Positions 1 through 7,126 of a stretch of DNA of 17,484 bases are shown one piece after another. Numbering within the stretch: position 1 is the first letter of the stretch; every line of letters begins with the position of its first letter. The position numbers and the translations under genes are program-made. The notes beneath the pieces were generated by a model, which saw only the letters and a list, made by a program, of their open reading frames with translations, did not search any database and was not told where the DNA came from. Where the stretch lies: positions 1 through 17,484 of the forward strand of contig DGDX01000064.1 in assembly GCA_002385665.1 (NCBI GenBank), in the 5' to 3' direction. The stretch is from Firmicutes bacterium UBA3941. GTDB lineage: Bacteria; Bacillota; Clostridia; Caldicoprobacterales; UBA3941.

Positions 1-19
1 AGATGTGTATAAGAGACAG
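1..19. other. Sequencing-library adapter (Tn5 mosaic end), not genomic
   Basis: The first 19 bases read AGATGTGTATAAGAGACAG, which is exactly the Tn5 transposase mosaic end used in Nextera-type libraries. It sits flush with the contig end and interrupts an open reading frame on the minus strand. It is best explained as untrimmed adapter carried into the assembly, not as a transposon insertion, because no inverted-repeat partner or transposase lies nearby. Confidence 0.96.
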
Positions 20-314
20 GTATATATCCATGGGTGATATCCGTTATACTATAGTTTTGATTGTCGATACTCTCAAATTTATATGGAAAGGATCCAATTT
101 GTCCATTATTGTCATAGAAGCCGGCATTCTCTCCGGTTATGACTGTGCCTTCCTTTAGGAAGATCACCTTGTTATCATCGTGCCATTTAATGGTGGGATG
201 AACTAAAGGCTGCAATCTATAGGTATTTGTTGGTAGATATTGGTATACAATATAGCCTATTCCAAGCATGGCTATCAATAGAATTACTAAGGCTACTTTT
301 TTTCTGTACTTCAT
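20..314 (-). CDS. Partial membrane-anchored protein of unknown function (N-terminal part only)
   Basis: The minus strand starts with ATG at 314, seven bases after a GGAGG site (322-326 on the plus strand). It reads open for about 98 codons until it meets the adapter, so the C-terminal part is missing. The product begins MKYRKKVALVILLIAMLGIG, a lysine/arginine-rich start and one hydrophobic segment (about residues 7-24). This is typical of a signal anchor with the rest outside the cell. The exported part contains FLKEGTVITGENAGFYDNNG, which looks like beta-rich sequence. I do not recognise a family. It is transcribed divergently from yyaC, with 291 bp between the two starts. That spacer holds a 13-bp inverted repeat, ATTTCG-C-CGAAAT, at 349-361, which could be an operator or chance. 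Confidence 0.7.
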
Positions 315-605
315 ATTGCAACCTCCAAGTTGAAATCTATTATTAATTATTTCGCCGAAATGTTCCGTAATCCTCCTTTTTGCAAGGGTGTTGGAAAAGC
401 TTTTGTCGAAAAGATTCAAATGGCAAGATTCTATTTAATAGTTGGCATACAGTTAAGCTTTACTACATAGATTAGGATTGGTGGTGTATGGTTTTTGAAT
501 AAGGATTGTTATGATGACCAATTGGATGTTCATCGTACTGTATGCCCGCCTCACAGATGGGGGATGATAATCAGGTAGGTCAATAACTTGATAGGGTGAT
601 AGCCT

Positions 606-1193
606 TTGGATAAAAGAAGTTTTGCATATATAGATATAAAGGAACCATATGCTGTTTCTAAATTTAGTAAGCGGTTTGAAGAGGTCTTCCTGGAAACCAT
701 CGATACTTGCTCTGATATAATAGTTCTGTGTGTTGGTACAGATAGGTCCACGGGGGATTGTCTAGGTCCCTTGGTTGGTCAGAAGCTTGAGACTATCCAA
801 AATGAATCGATTCATGTATATGGTACCCTAGATGAGCCGGTCCACGCAAAGAACTTAAAAGATACCATACAAGAAATTGAGAATAAATATGAAAACCCCT
901 TCATAATAGGCATAGATGCCTGCCTTGGTAAAACTGAGAGTGTGGGCTGTATTACAGTAGAGAAGGGACCGGTAATACCAGGAGCCGGCGTAAATAAAAA
1001 TTTACCTCCCGTAGGTGATATTCATGTAATGGGAATAGTAAATGTAGGTGGTTTTATGGAATATATAATATTGCAAAATACTAGATTAAGTCTGGTAATG
1101 AAAATGGCCGAGATAATAAGTGCTGGCATGCGCTACAATCTTTTGAGGCTTGCAATTGATAAACAAAAGAAAGTGGTTTCGGTTAAAGAATAG
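606..1193 (+). CDS. yyaC: YyaC-type sporulation protein (spore protease family)
   Basis: This 195-residue protein carries the hallmark motifs of the YyaC family: GTDRSTGDCLGP at about residues 44-55, GIDACLG at 102-108, PVGD near 135 and NVGGFMEYIILQNTR at 146-160. YyaC belongs to the same fold group as the germination protease GPR and hydrogenase-maturation proteases. It is made in sporulating Firmicutes, but its substrate is not firmly established. The start is TTG at 606, preceded at 6-7 bases by AGGGTGAT (593-600); no ATG fits the conserved length. A weak promoter candidate, TTGGCA-16-TACATA, lies at 442-469, but a forespore sigma factor may be used instead and I could not identify its site. 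The 3' end overlaps the convergent YkuS-like gene by 11 bp. Family assignment is firm; biochemical role is not. Confidence 0.93.
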   Translation: MDKRSFAYIDIKEPYAVSKFSKRFEEVFLETIDTCSDIIVLCVGTDRSTGDCLGPLVGQKLETIQNESIHVYGTLDEPVHAKNLKDTIQEIENKYENPFIIGIDACLGKTESVGCITVEKGPVIPGAGVNKNLPPVGDIHVMGIVNVGGFMEYIILQNTRLSLVMKMAEIISAGMRYNLLRLAIDKQKKVVSVKE

Positions 1194-1479
1194 GGCTATA
1201 TGCCCTATTCCTAATAATATATTGTAATTCCTCTACACTTTTATTGCTGCCATCAATCAGCAGTGTTCCCCTATACTCGGAAGGATCAATAATATTAGAG
1301 GAAAAGGTACTGTTTAGGACCTGCATCGTAGACTGCAGTGAGTGTAAATTTTCAGAGTTGGAATAGATAAAAATGTCCACCGGTTTGACTATCTCATCTT
1401 CTATAAAAACTTCATATCCCAGATTCTCCAGTGGCTGTTTTAGTCGATTCAATGACCTGGATAGGGCTATAGATGTCAT
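1183..1479 (-). CDS. Small YkuS-like (UPF0180-type) protein
   Basis: This 98-residue protein resembles the YkuS/UPF0180 group of small Firmicute proteins in two places. One is the N-terminal pattern ALSRSLNRLKQPLENLGYEV (residues 5-24), the other the C-terminal GTLLIDGSNKSVEELQYII. No catalytic motif, signal peptide or membrane segment is seen. The assignment rests on recalled family pattern, so it is tentative. The start is supported by a near-ideal GGGAGGTGAT site just upstream on the minus strand. That site is one arm of an inverted repeat (1482-1516), so initiation may be controlled by folding. The gene lies 40 bp downstream of the DUF4446 gene and is probably in its operon. Its last codons overlap the end of yyaC and form half of a hairpin there. 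Confidence 0.6.
   Translation of the reverse strand: MTSIALSRSLNRLKQPLENLGYEVFIEDEIVKPVDIFIYSNSENLHSLQSTMQVLNSTFSSNIIDPSEYRGTLLIDGSNKSVEELQYIIRNRAYSPIL
1188..1210. terminator. Shared hairpin at the convergent ends of yyaC and the YkuS-like gene
   Basis: GAATAGGGC (1188-1196) and GCCCTATTC (1202-1210) form a perfect 9-bp stem with a 5-base loop. The stem covers the yyaC stop codon and the last codons of the opposing gene. The U-tracts are poor on both sides (CTAATAATAT on the plus strand, TTTAACC on the minus), so it is a plausible but weak bidirectional terminator. It may instead mainly protect 3' ends. Confidence 0.5.
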
Positions 1480-1481
1480 AA

Positions 1482-1516
1482 AATCACCTCCCGTATATTA
1501 TTCCGGGAAAGTGATT
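1482..1516 (-). promoter_or_regulatory. Inverted repeat enclosing the YkuS-like gene's ribosome-binding site
   Basis: On the minus strand the repeat reads AATCAC-TTT-CCCG, ten loop bases, then CGGG-AG-GTGATT. The right arm contains the whole GGGAGGTGAT Shine-Dalgarno sequence of the following gene. TTT opposite AG could also partly pair through G-U wobbles. The element starts four bases past the DUF4446 stop codon. If it folds in the transcript, the ribosome site would be closed unless opened by ribosomes, temperature or a ligand. A short TTTT after the right arm also allows weak transcription attenuation. The repeat is seen; the function is inferred. Confidence 0.45.
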
Positions 1517-1519
1517 CTT

Positions 1520-2026
1520 TTATACGTTTAGCTTTCCAAATGCTATTTTTATAGCTTCCTGTTCTTCGTTGGATAAAGGATACTTCGATTGCTTGTCCAC
1601 TATGGGTTTGGCAAAAACTGCTGACCCCTCCCTGGAATAGAGGCTGGTAAGCACTATACCATCACCGCGGCCGTCTAATAATGCTATAGAAAAGCTTTGA
1701 TCCCCACCCATTTGGTCAAAAGGATTGTAGCGAAGCATGGCTACTCCCTGTATAGTAGTTTCCAGCTGCTTTGAAAATGCCTCCAAGTCTTGACCCTGTT
1801 TTTTTAGGATGGCTTTGCCTTCATTTAAGGCGTCAAGATGGCTGATTAGCATGGCTTCCAAATTCTTGTTCTCCATTCCGTGCATCATACGATAGTATCT
1901 TTTATTGATTTTCCTCATCCTGAATGAATTAATTGAAACCATAATGATACAAATTATAGCCAGTAAAAAAGTTGCTAAAATAATTTCATTGCTATATAGG
2001 CTAATAAACTGATTTACAAATTCCAT
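1520..2026 (-). CDS. DUF4446 family membrane-anchored protein
   Basis: This 168-residue protein has an N-terminal membrane segment (about residues 16-37). A basic, probably cytoplasmic stretch, FRMRKINKRYYRMM, and a helical linker (about 55-90) that may form a coiled coil follow. The C-terminal domain contains RYNPFDQMGGDQSFSIALLD and DGIVLTSLYSREGSAVFAKP. These match the DUF4446 family, whose function is unknown and which is commonly found beside spo0J/parB and yyaC in Clostridia. The start ATG at 2026 follows GGAGG at a normal distance. It lies 69 bp after the lipid kinase gene; an AT-rich 7-bp hairpin in that gap (2070-2088) lacks a clear U-tract, so read-through from the kinase gene is likely. 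Confidence 0.85.
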   Translation of the reverse strand: MEFVNQFISLYSNEIILATFLLAIICIIMVSINSFRMRKINKRYYRMMHGMENKNLEAMLISHLDALNEGKAILKKQGQDLEAFSKQLETTIQGVAMLRYNPFDQMGGDQSFSIALLDGRGDGIVLTSLYSREGSAVFAKPIVDKQSKYPLSNEEQEAIKIAFGKLNV

Positions 2027-2095
2027 ATTGCAGAATCCTCCAGAAGTATTTAAGAAGCTTTATAAATATATTGATTGGATTAATCAATTTAAAAC

Positions 2096-2986
2096 TTAAT
2101 TGTAACCTCCTATTATATTTAAGGCCAAAGGTTTAATATTAAATAAAACAGGCGTTGTTCCTAAAATTTCTCCATCGGCATTTATGTGCAACTTGTCCTT
2201 ACTTTCTATTGATATTTCTTTACATCTATAGGTCTTTACATAGGGAAGATATTGATAGTCCCCCTTGATAAATTTGAATATATGAAATGGAAACTTATAT
2301 CTGGGGACTGAATCTATAACAATCACATTGAAGTATCCATCGTCCAGCATTCCGTTTGGATTAACCTTCATACCGCCGCCATAATAATTTCCGTTGGCTA
2401 TAGCTACCAACAAAATCTTTGATTGTATCTTGTTTCCATCGATATTTAGCGTGATTTCCTTATCTTTATAGGTTAAGAACTTAATGAAAGCAGCCATATA
2501 ATAGGCGGCTCTTCCTGGGAATAATTTCCTATACTTTGTGATATCATGGACAATTTCAGCATCAAAACCAATGCTGGCAACATTTAGGAAAAAATTATCA
2601 TTAAGCCTGCCAACATCTATCAAGCGACTCTTCTTTTTTCGAATAGCCCTTAAGGCGTCCCTAATAGCTGGCTTGATGCCGATTGTTCTTGCAAAATCGT
2701 TGCCGCTTCCAGCCGGAATTACTCCCAATAAGATATCCGAACCCATCAAACCATTAGCTACCTCTAGTAGAGTTCCATCTCCCCCTACTGAAATAACAGC
2801 GTCATATTTAGTTTCTGAATTAACTGCCTGCCGGGCTAAAATTGTGGCATGGCCTTTATATTCTGTCTTTACTATCCTGTAGGCTATTCCTTTTCTGGTG
2901 CAATACTCCTCTATATGGGCTATAGAGTTAATGGCAGAGGCCTTTCCCTTGCCTGCTATAGGGTTTACGATAAACAATAAGTTCAT
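2096..2986 (-). CDS. YegS/DagK-type diacylglycerol (lipid) kinase
   Basis: The product is predicted to phosphorylate diacylglycerol or a related lipid with ATP at the inner face of the membrane. Starting at ATG 2986 it has 296 residues, the normal length for the family, and opens with the usual MNLLFIVNPIAGKGKA. Conserved blocks follow in order: the nucleotide-binding VGGDGTLLEVANG (67-79), GSGNDFARTIG (93-103), ANGNYYGGGMKVNP (197-210) and NADGE (269-273). The frame stays open upstream to ATG 3106, adding 40 residues, but the family does not have such an extension. Neither ATG has a good Shine-Dalgarno site; a GTG at 3043 with AGGG seven bases upstream is a third option. It follows the unknown secreted-protein gene and probably shares its transcript. 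The exact lipid substrate cannot be told from sequence. Confidence 0.9.
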   Translation of the reverse strand: MNLLFIVNPIAGKGKASAINSIAHIEEYCTRKGIAYRIVKTEYKGHATILARQAVNSETKYDAVISVGGDGTLLEVANGLMGSDILLGVIPAGSGNDFARTIGIKPAIRDALRAIRKKKSRLIDVGRLNDNFFLNVASIGFDAEIVHDITKYRKLFPGRAAYYMAAFIKFLTYKDKEITLNIDGNKIQSKILLVAIANGNYYGGGMKVNPNGMLDDGYFNVIVIDSVPRYKFPFHIFKFIKGDYQYLPYVKTYRCKEISIESKDKLHINADGEILGTTPVLFNIKPLALNIIGGYN

Positions 2987-3122
2987 ATTATTTGGGCGCA
3001 GACAACCATGACCAGGGTCATGATAGGTAACGCCTGTATTCACTTCCTTTCCCTGAAGAATAAAATTTATAAATGGAAGATCAGCAGTTTGCCAAGGGTA
3101 AGGCATACCCTATAGGGTGAGA
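2987..3122 (-). promoter_or_regulatory. Palindrome-rich leader upstream of the lipid kinase
   Basis: This 136-base stretch lies between the stop of the upstream gene and the best lipid kinase start. It contains the palindrome ACCCTATAGGGT (3107-3118) directly after that stop. It also contains a CATGACC/GGTCATG inverted repeat with a two-base centre (3007-3022), which can fold as a 6-bp stem with a CCTG tetraloop in RNA. CTTCC and GGAAG blocks that could pair lie between them. It is also an open frame in phase with the kinase. It may be a structured leader, a dispersed repeat or a true N-terminal extension; I cannot decide. Confidence 0.35.
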
Positions 3123-4466
3123 TCAATATCTAAAAATTGAACTCCTTCTTCTTCTCTTTCGTTTGACGATAGTCACGATGATAAAAATGATAATGATTAT
3201 GATAAGGGCTATGATAAGGACTTCCTCTATATAAAGTTCATAGTCACCAATGACAATCTTATCTATGACCTTGGGCTTTTCCTCCTTTGGATTTTCGACT
3301 TCTTTTTCTTCAGTCGTTTCAGGTTCTTCGACTTGACTCTGTTCCACCTCCGTAGGAGGGGTTAAGATTGATATTTCCTTTTCTAACCACAAGGAAAAGA
3401 CATAGTTGTTTGGTTCAATATCCCCCAAAGAGGTGAGATATTCCAATGCCTTCTTATCGCCGTTTGCTTGCTTTTTATATATATTGGTCTTGTCGTAGAT
3501 AATCTTATTTCTAATTACATTGGATAGGGAATCACCAAACCCTGGATCTGATTCCAATTGATCAAAGAGGTTTAAAGCCTTGTCCATTTCAGAGAGGTTC
3601 TGATAGCAAAGGGCTTCTAAATACTTTAATTCCGGGAGAAGAAGAACATCTTCGGCGTTGGCCAAAAACTCATGGATCAAGGTTATGGTTTTAAAGTAAC
3701 TCTTATCCTTATATGCTTGAAGTATAGATTTAATTTCTTTGTTAGATTCAGACTCCGATTCTATATACTTAGTTATAACGTTATCTATGGGTTTAAAGGA
3801 TAGCTCAAAAGTAGAGGGGGCAGATTGATAGCTGTCCCATCTGTAGGTTAGCCGACCACCATCGTCATATTGGATAGGAGTGACCGGAGAAATAGGGTCA
3901 AACACATAAGGACCATAAAAATCCAAATCGGCAACTATTTGGATGCTTTGTGCTCTGCCTGCCCAGTGCTCTAAGAGTTCCAGGGGATATGAGATTACCT
4001 CTGTACCGTCCAGTTCCAGTTTATTATCGAAGGTAAAGGAACATTCGACAACTTTGGATTCACCGGGTTCCAGTGAGATATCCCACACATACCACTTACT
4101 TACATCCACCTTCTTTTCCGTGGGAGGATTTTTTAAGGTAGATCTTTGGGTTGCTTTTATCGTATCCCCGTCACTGCTCACAGACAAATCCCTGACCCTG
4201 CTTACGCTGTCAAATTGCACAGGCATCCCCATTCGGAACGTATTGGATTCTTCCATATCCTGGTTTTTTAAGACCAGGGAGGTAGTTGCATAGGAAATAC
4301 CTGTTCTGATTCGTATAAATACATTATAGGAAACCAGCTCAACGTTACTTTCGTCTGGTATATAAACTCTTTTATTTCTAACGACCAAGGGGGCATGGGC
4401 CGCTTGTGAGACCACAGGGATTAAGGTAATTATGATAACTAAAAGAATAGAGAACCATTTTTTCAT
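3123..4466 (-). CDS. Secreted, C-terminally membrane-anchored protein of unknown function with a helical-repeat middle
   Basis: I do not recognise a named family for this 447-residue protein. Residues 1-23 form a signal peptide (MKKWFSILLVIIITLIPVVS, then a QAA-type cleavage region). Residues about 25-228 look beta-rich, with alternating hydrophobic strands such as YATTSLVLKNQDMEES and WYVWDISLEPGESKVVECSF. The pattern recalls DUF4424-like or Ig-like surface domains, but loosely. Residues about 240-365 are helical and TPR-like (KYLEALCYQNLSEMDKALNL). A Pro/Glu-rich linker (370-400), a strong membrane helix (about 413-433) and a basic tail KRKRRRR end the protein. So most of it should lie outside the membrane with a short cytoplasmic tail. 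The start follows GGGAGGAA. It is divergent from the MoxR operon and heads the minus-strand cluster. Confidence 0.75.
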   Translation of the reverse strand: MKKWFSILLVIIITLIPVVSQAAHAPLVVRNKRVYIPDESNVELVSYNVFIRIRTGISYATTSLVLKNQDMEESNTFRMGMPVQFDSVSRVRDLSVSSDGDTIKATQRSTLKNPPTEKKVDVSKWYVWDISLEPGESKVVECSFTFDNKLELDGTEVISYPLELLEHWAGRAQSIQIVADLDFYGPYVFDPISPVTPIQYDDGGRLTYRWDSYQSAPSTFELSFKPIDNVITKYIESESESNKEIKSILQAYKDKSYFKTITLIHEFLANAEDVLLLPELKYLEALCYQNLSEMDKALNLFDQLESDPGFGDSLSNVIRNKIIYDKTNIYKKQANGDKKALEYLTSLGDIEPNNYVFSLWLEKEISILTPPTEVEQSQVEEPETTEEKEVENPKEEKPKVIDKIVIGDYELYIEEVLIIALIIIIIIFIIVTIVKRKRRRRSSIFRY

Positions 4467-5048
4467 TTTATATATTCCTCCCTAAATAATTGGGGTAAAA
4501 TAGCAAGATACTATTATAATGAGTGGTAAAGATGACCCAGTTTTTTGAGGGCCCAAATTGACCTCTCACAAGTTAAAAGCAGAAGAATGTCCTATCATTG
4601 TAAAATATAGTCAAAAGACTCAAGCAACCTTGTGTATTAAAACAATTATATATCAAATATACCTTGTGTTTCAAGTAAAACTGGTATTTGGAGGGCGCTA
4701 AAGTATTCCATATTATAGCATAAATATGAAAGTATTAAAAAGGAGCCTCTATTATGAAAACTTCATCAGTCATAAACTGATGTTAGAATAGGTATCCGAT
4801 TATTGACATTCTGATACAATGCTTTGTACACCTATAAATAAAGCTAATCAATAAAGGATTTCAGACTTGTAATGAAGAATATATTCCTATCAGATGGGGT
4901 TAAGAATGATTCTGTCACAATAGGAAAGACAAGTAGACCTGATATACAGTTATACGGTGATATGGATTCCTCATATTTTGTATGAGTGTATTAAGAGTTG
5001 CCTAATGGATGATTTCCATATAAACAATTAAGAGAAAGAGGTAATCAA
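4467..5048. other. 582-bp gap between the divergent unknown gene and the MoxR operon
   Basis: No recognisable gene fills this AT-rich stretch. It should hold promoters for both directions. ATTATAAT at 4513-4520 offers a -10 hexamer on the minus strand (4513-4518) without a good -35. TTGACA at 4803-4808 lacks a good -10 at 17 bases. Two direct copies of ACCTTGTGT lie at 4627-4635 and 4661-4669. A strong AAGGAG site at 4740-4745 precedes an 8-codon ORF (4754-4780, MKTSSVIN) whose end overlaps a hairpin, CATCAGT-CATAA-ACTGATG (4764-4782). A separate 37-codon ORF lies at 4872-4985. Confidence 0.5.
4872..4985 (+). CDS. Possible 37-codon small ORF or decayed gene remnant
   Basis: ATG at 4872 opens a frame of 37 codons beginning MKNIFLSDGVKNDSVTIGKT and ending TGA at 4983-4985. 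The composition is protein-like. A shift of one base at the stop would continue the protein as YECIKSCLMDDFHINN to a TAA about 45 bases on. That is what a frameshifted remnant would look like. The ribosome site is weak (AAAGGA about 13 bases upstream). No homologue is recognised, so it may be chance. Confidence 0.15.
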   Translation: MKNIFLSDGVKNDSVTIGKTSRPDIQLYGDMDSSYFV

Positions 5049-6023
5049 ATGGAACTGGATAGAATTAGGAGCATGGCACAGCGCATAAAAGAGAATATTA
5101 AAAGGGTTATTGTAGGCAAGGACGATGTAATTGATCAGCTATTGGTTGCCCTCATCTCCTCTGGTCATGTTCTATTGGAGGATGTACCTGGAACAGGCAA
5201 AACCCTTCTCGCCAAATCCCTGGCCAAGTCCCTGGATTGTGCCTTTAGAAGGGTACAATTTACTCCGGATCTACTACCCAGCGACTTAAGCGGGATAAAC
5301 TTCTACAACCAAAAGATTGGAGAATTTCAATTTAGACCCGGTCCGGTGTTTACCAATATACTCCTTGCCGATGAAATAAACAGGGCCACACCGAGAACCC
5401 AATCCAGCCTCCTGGAAACCATGGAAGAGAGGCAGGTAACGGTGGATGGGGATACTAGATTGTTAGAACGTCCCTTTATGGTGTTAGCAACTCAAAATCC
5501 TGTAGAAACTCAGGGAACCTTTCCCCTGCCAGAGGCCCAATTGGATAGGTTTCTTATAAAAGTTGATATGGGATACCCATCCACAGACGAAGGTGTGGAG
5601 ATACTCAGAAGATTCAAGGAAAGGGATCCCCTCGTAGAAATTGGACCTGTAGTTCAAAGGGAGGAGATTATAGATGCTCAGCAAAATTATGCACGGGTAT
5701 TTGTTAGCGATGATGTCATGCGATATATAGTTAGAATAGTGGAGGTTACAAGGCAACACAGTGAGATTATGCTGGGAGTCAGTCCCAGGGGGAGCCAGGC
5801 CTTGCTTAAAGCTGCTCAGGTCTATGCTATTTTGCAAGGAAGGGATTATGTATCTCCGGATGACATTAAGAAGATGGCAAAGCCGGTATTAGGACATAGG
5901 ATAATATTGCGCAGTGTATTAGGTATGAGGGAGGGACAGTTGGATAACATTATCTCTCAAATCCTTAAGGCTGTGCCTGTACCCAGTGAAAGGATTCCGT
6001 CTGACGATGAGGGGATACTATGA
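5049..6023 (+). CDS. MoxR-family AAA+ ATPase
   Basis: This 324-residue protein is a complete MoxR ATPase, a chaperone-like AAA+ type usually encoded beside DUF58 or VWA-domain proteins. It is thought to assemble or activate protein complexes. Visible motifs are Walker A DVPGTGKT (45-52), Walker B ILLADEINRA (104-113), sensor 1 LATQNPVE (146-153), the arginine-finger region LPEAQLDRF (160-168) and the sensor 2 region GVSPRGSQALLKAA. There is no signal peptide, so it acts in the cytoplasm, probably at the membrane through its partners. The start follows AAGAGGT at normal spacing. Its stop overlaps the DUF58 start by four bases (ATGA), so the three genes 5049-8459 form one translationally coupled operon. 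Identity is firm; the client protein is unknown. Confidence 0.95.
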   Translation: MELDRIRSMAQRIKENIKRVIVGKDDVIDQLLVALISSGHVLLEDVPGTGKTLLAKSLAKSLDCAFRRVQFTPDLLPSDLSGINFYNQKIGEFQFRPGPVFTNILLADEINRATPRTQSSLLETMEERQVTVDGDTRLLERPFMVLATQNPVETQGTFPLPEAQLDRFLIKVDMGYPSTDEGVEILRRFKERDPLVEIGPVVQREEIIDAQQNYARVFVSDDVMRYIVRIVEVTRQHSEIMLGVSPRGSQALLKAAQVYAILQGRDYVSPDDIKKMAKPVLGHRIILRSVLGMREGQLDNIISQILKAVPVPSERIPSDDEGIL

Positions 6024-7126
6024 ATATCCAATGGATAATATTTGTTACCTTTTTAGTAGTTTCAATTCAAGCTTGGATAACCAATAGGTGGATTCTAAAG
6101 GGAATCGAATATAGCAGATATTTTAGTGTTAACAGTGCTTTTGAGGGACAGGAAATTGAGATGATAGAAAGAATTAGCAATAGAAAATTGCTTCCTGTGC
6201 CCTGGCTGAGAATCGAATCTAAAATCAGTGAGAATCTTGAGTTCCAAAGGCAATTTAATCTGGATATTAAGCATCAGCAATTTCATAAAAGTCTGTTCAG
6301 CCTTATGCCCTTTACTGCTATAAATAGAAGGCATCTGATAAAGTGTAAAAAAAGGGGTTGCTATAGGTTAAACTCGGCAGCTTTAACTTGCGGCGACTTA
6401 TTCGGCTTTCGTACTGTATCAAGGGTCTATGAATTGGATGCGGAACTACTGGTATATCCGAAACTGCTGTCCCTGGATGAGATACCCTTTCTATCCCGAA
6501 GTTGGATGGGGGATGTTGTGGTAAAAAGGTGGATAGTGGACGATCCGTTTATGTATTCCGGAGTTCGGGAATATACTCCTGGCGATCCCCTTAACAATAT
6601 CAATTGGAAGGCCACAGCCCGTACCGGCAAACTCCAGGTACATAAGAGGGATTACACTGCAGATCCCAGGATTATGGTCTACCTGAATATGGATATAACC
6701 GAGGATATGTGGGGGCCAATTACTGAACCGGACCGTATAGAAAGGGGGATCTCCTACGCAGCCTCCATTGTTAGTCACGCTATATCCCAAGGAATCGATG
6801 TGGGGTTTGGCAGCAATGGATATACGATTGACGAACCTAAGCAGCCGGTAAGGGTCTTCCCCCGCAATGGCGAGGAACAGCTATTCTTCTTATTGGATAC
6901 TATGGCCAAGCTTGTAGTGGACAGAAGTGTTACTTTCTATACTTTTTTAGAAGAGGAGATTAAGGAGCGGGCATCGGGAGCGTTTTCCGGATCTATAGAT
7001 TATTTGTTCATTACTTCGTATGTTAGCGAACGCATGAGAAACCAGATTAGACAATTGGAGGATATGGGCAATTCCGTAGAGATATTATGGTTGAAGGATC
7101 CCGGAAAGGAAGGGAGCAATGATTAA
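6020..7126 (+). CDS. DUF58 domain protein
   Basis: The 368-residue product has one N-terminal hydrophobic segment (about residues 4-18) and then a large soluble part. The family signature is at 182-209: VREYTPGDPLNNINWKATAR followed by TGKLQVHK. DUF58 proteins have a von Willebrand-like fold next to this block and are the standard partner of MoxR ATPases. The block YLNMDITEDM after the signature fits the start of such a fold. Many relatives have two N-terminal helices, while only one is clear here. It starts at ATG 6020 inside the end of the MoxR gene and overlaps the following membrane-protein gene by eight bases. The cluster probably works on a cell-envelope process, but no substrate is shown by the sequence. 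Confidence 0.93.
   Translation: MNIQWIIFVTFLVVSIQAWITNRWILKGIEYSRYFSVNSAFEGQEIEMIERISNRKLLPVPWLRIESKISENLEFQRQFNLDIKHQQFHKSLFSLMPFTAINRRHLIKCKKRGCYRLNSAALTCGDLFGFRTVSRVYELDAELLVYPKLLSLDEIPFLSRSWMGDVVVKRWIVDDPFMYSGVREYTPGDPLNNINWKATARTGKLQVHKRDYTADPRIMVYLNMDITEDMWGPITEPDRIERGISYAASIVSHAISQGIDVGFGSNGYTIDEPKQPVRVFPRNGEEQLFFLLDTMAKLVVDRSVTFYTFLEEEIKERASGAFSGSIDYLFITSYVSERMRNQIRQLEDMGNSVEILWLKDPGKEGSND

Noticed and set aside
1..19. Real Tn5-type transposon end
   Set aside because: It is flush with the contig end, and no transposase, second end or target duplication is present. Library adapter explains it fully.
2070..2088. ATTGATT/AATCAAT hairpin as a terminator between the lipid kinase and DUF4446 genes
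   Set aside because: It is AT-rich, seven pairs long and not followed by a continuous U-tract on the minus strand.
2987..3122. Possible cobalamin-type riboswitch, suggested by AGGGAA and a later GTCTGCGCCC on the minus strand
   Set aside because: The order and spacing of the conserved boxes do not fit, and the downstream gene is not a cobalamin gene. It is kept only as an unexplained structured leader.
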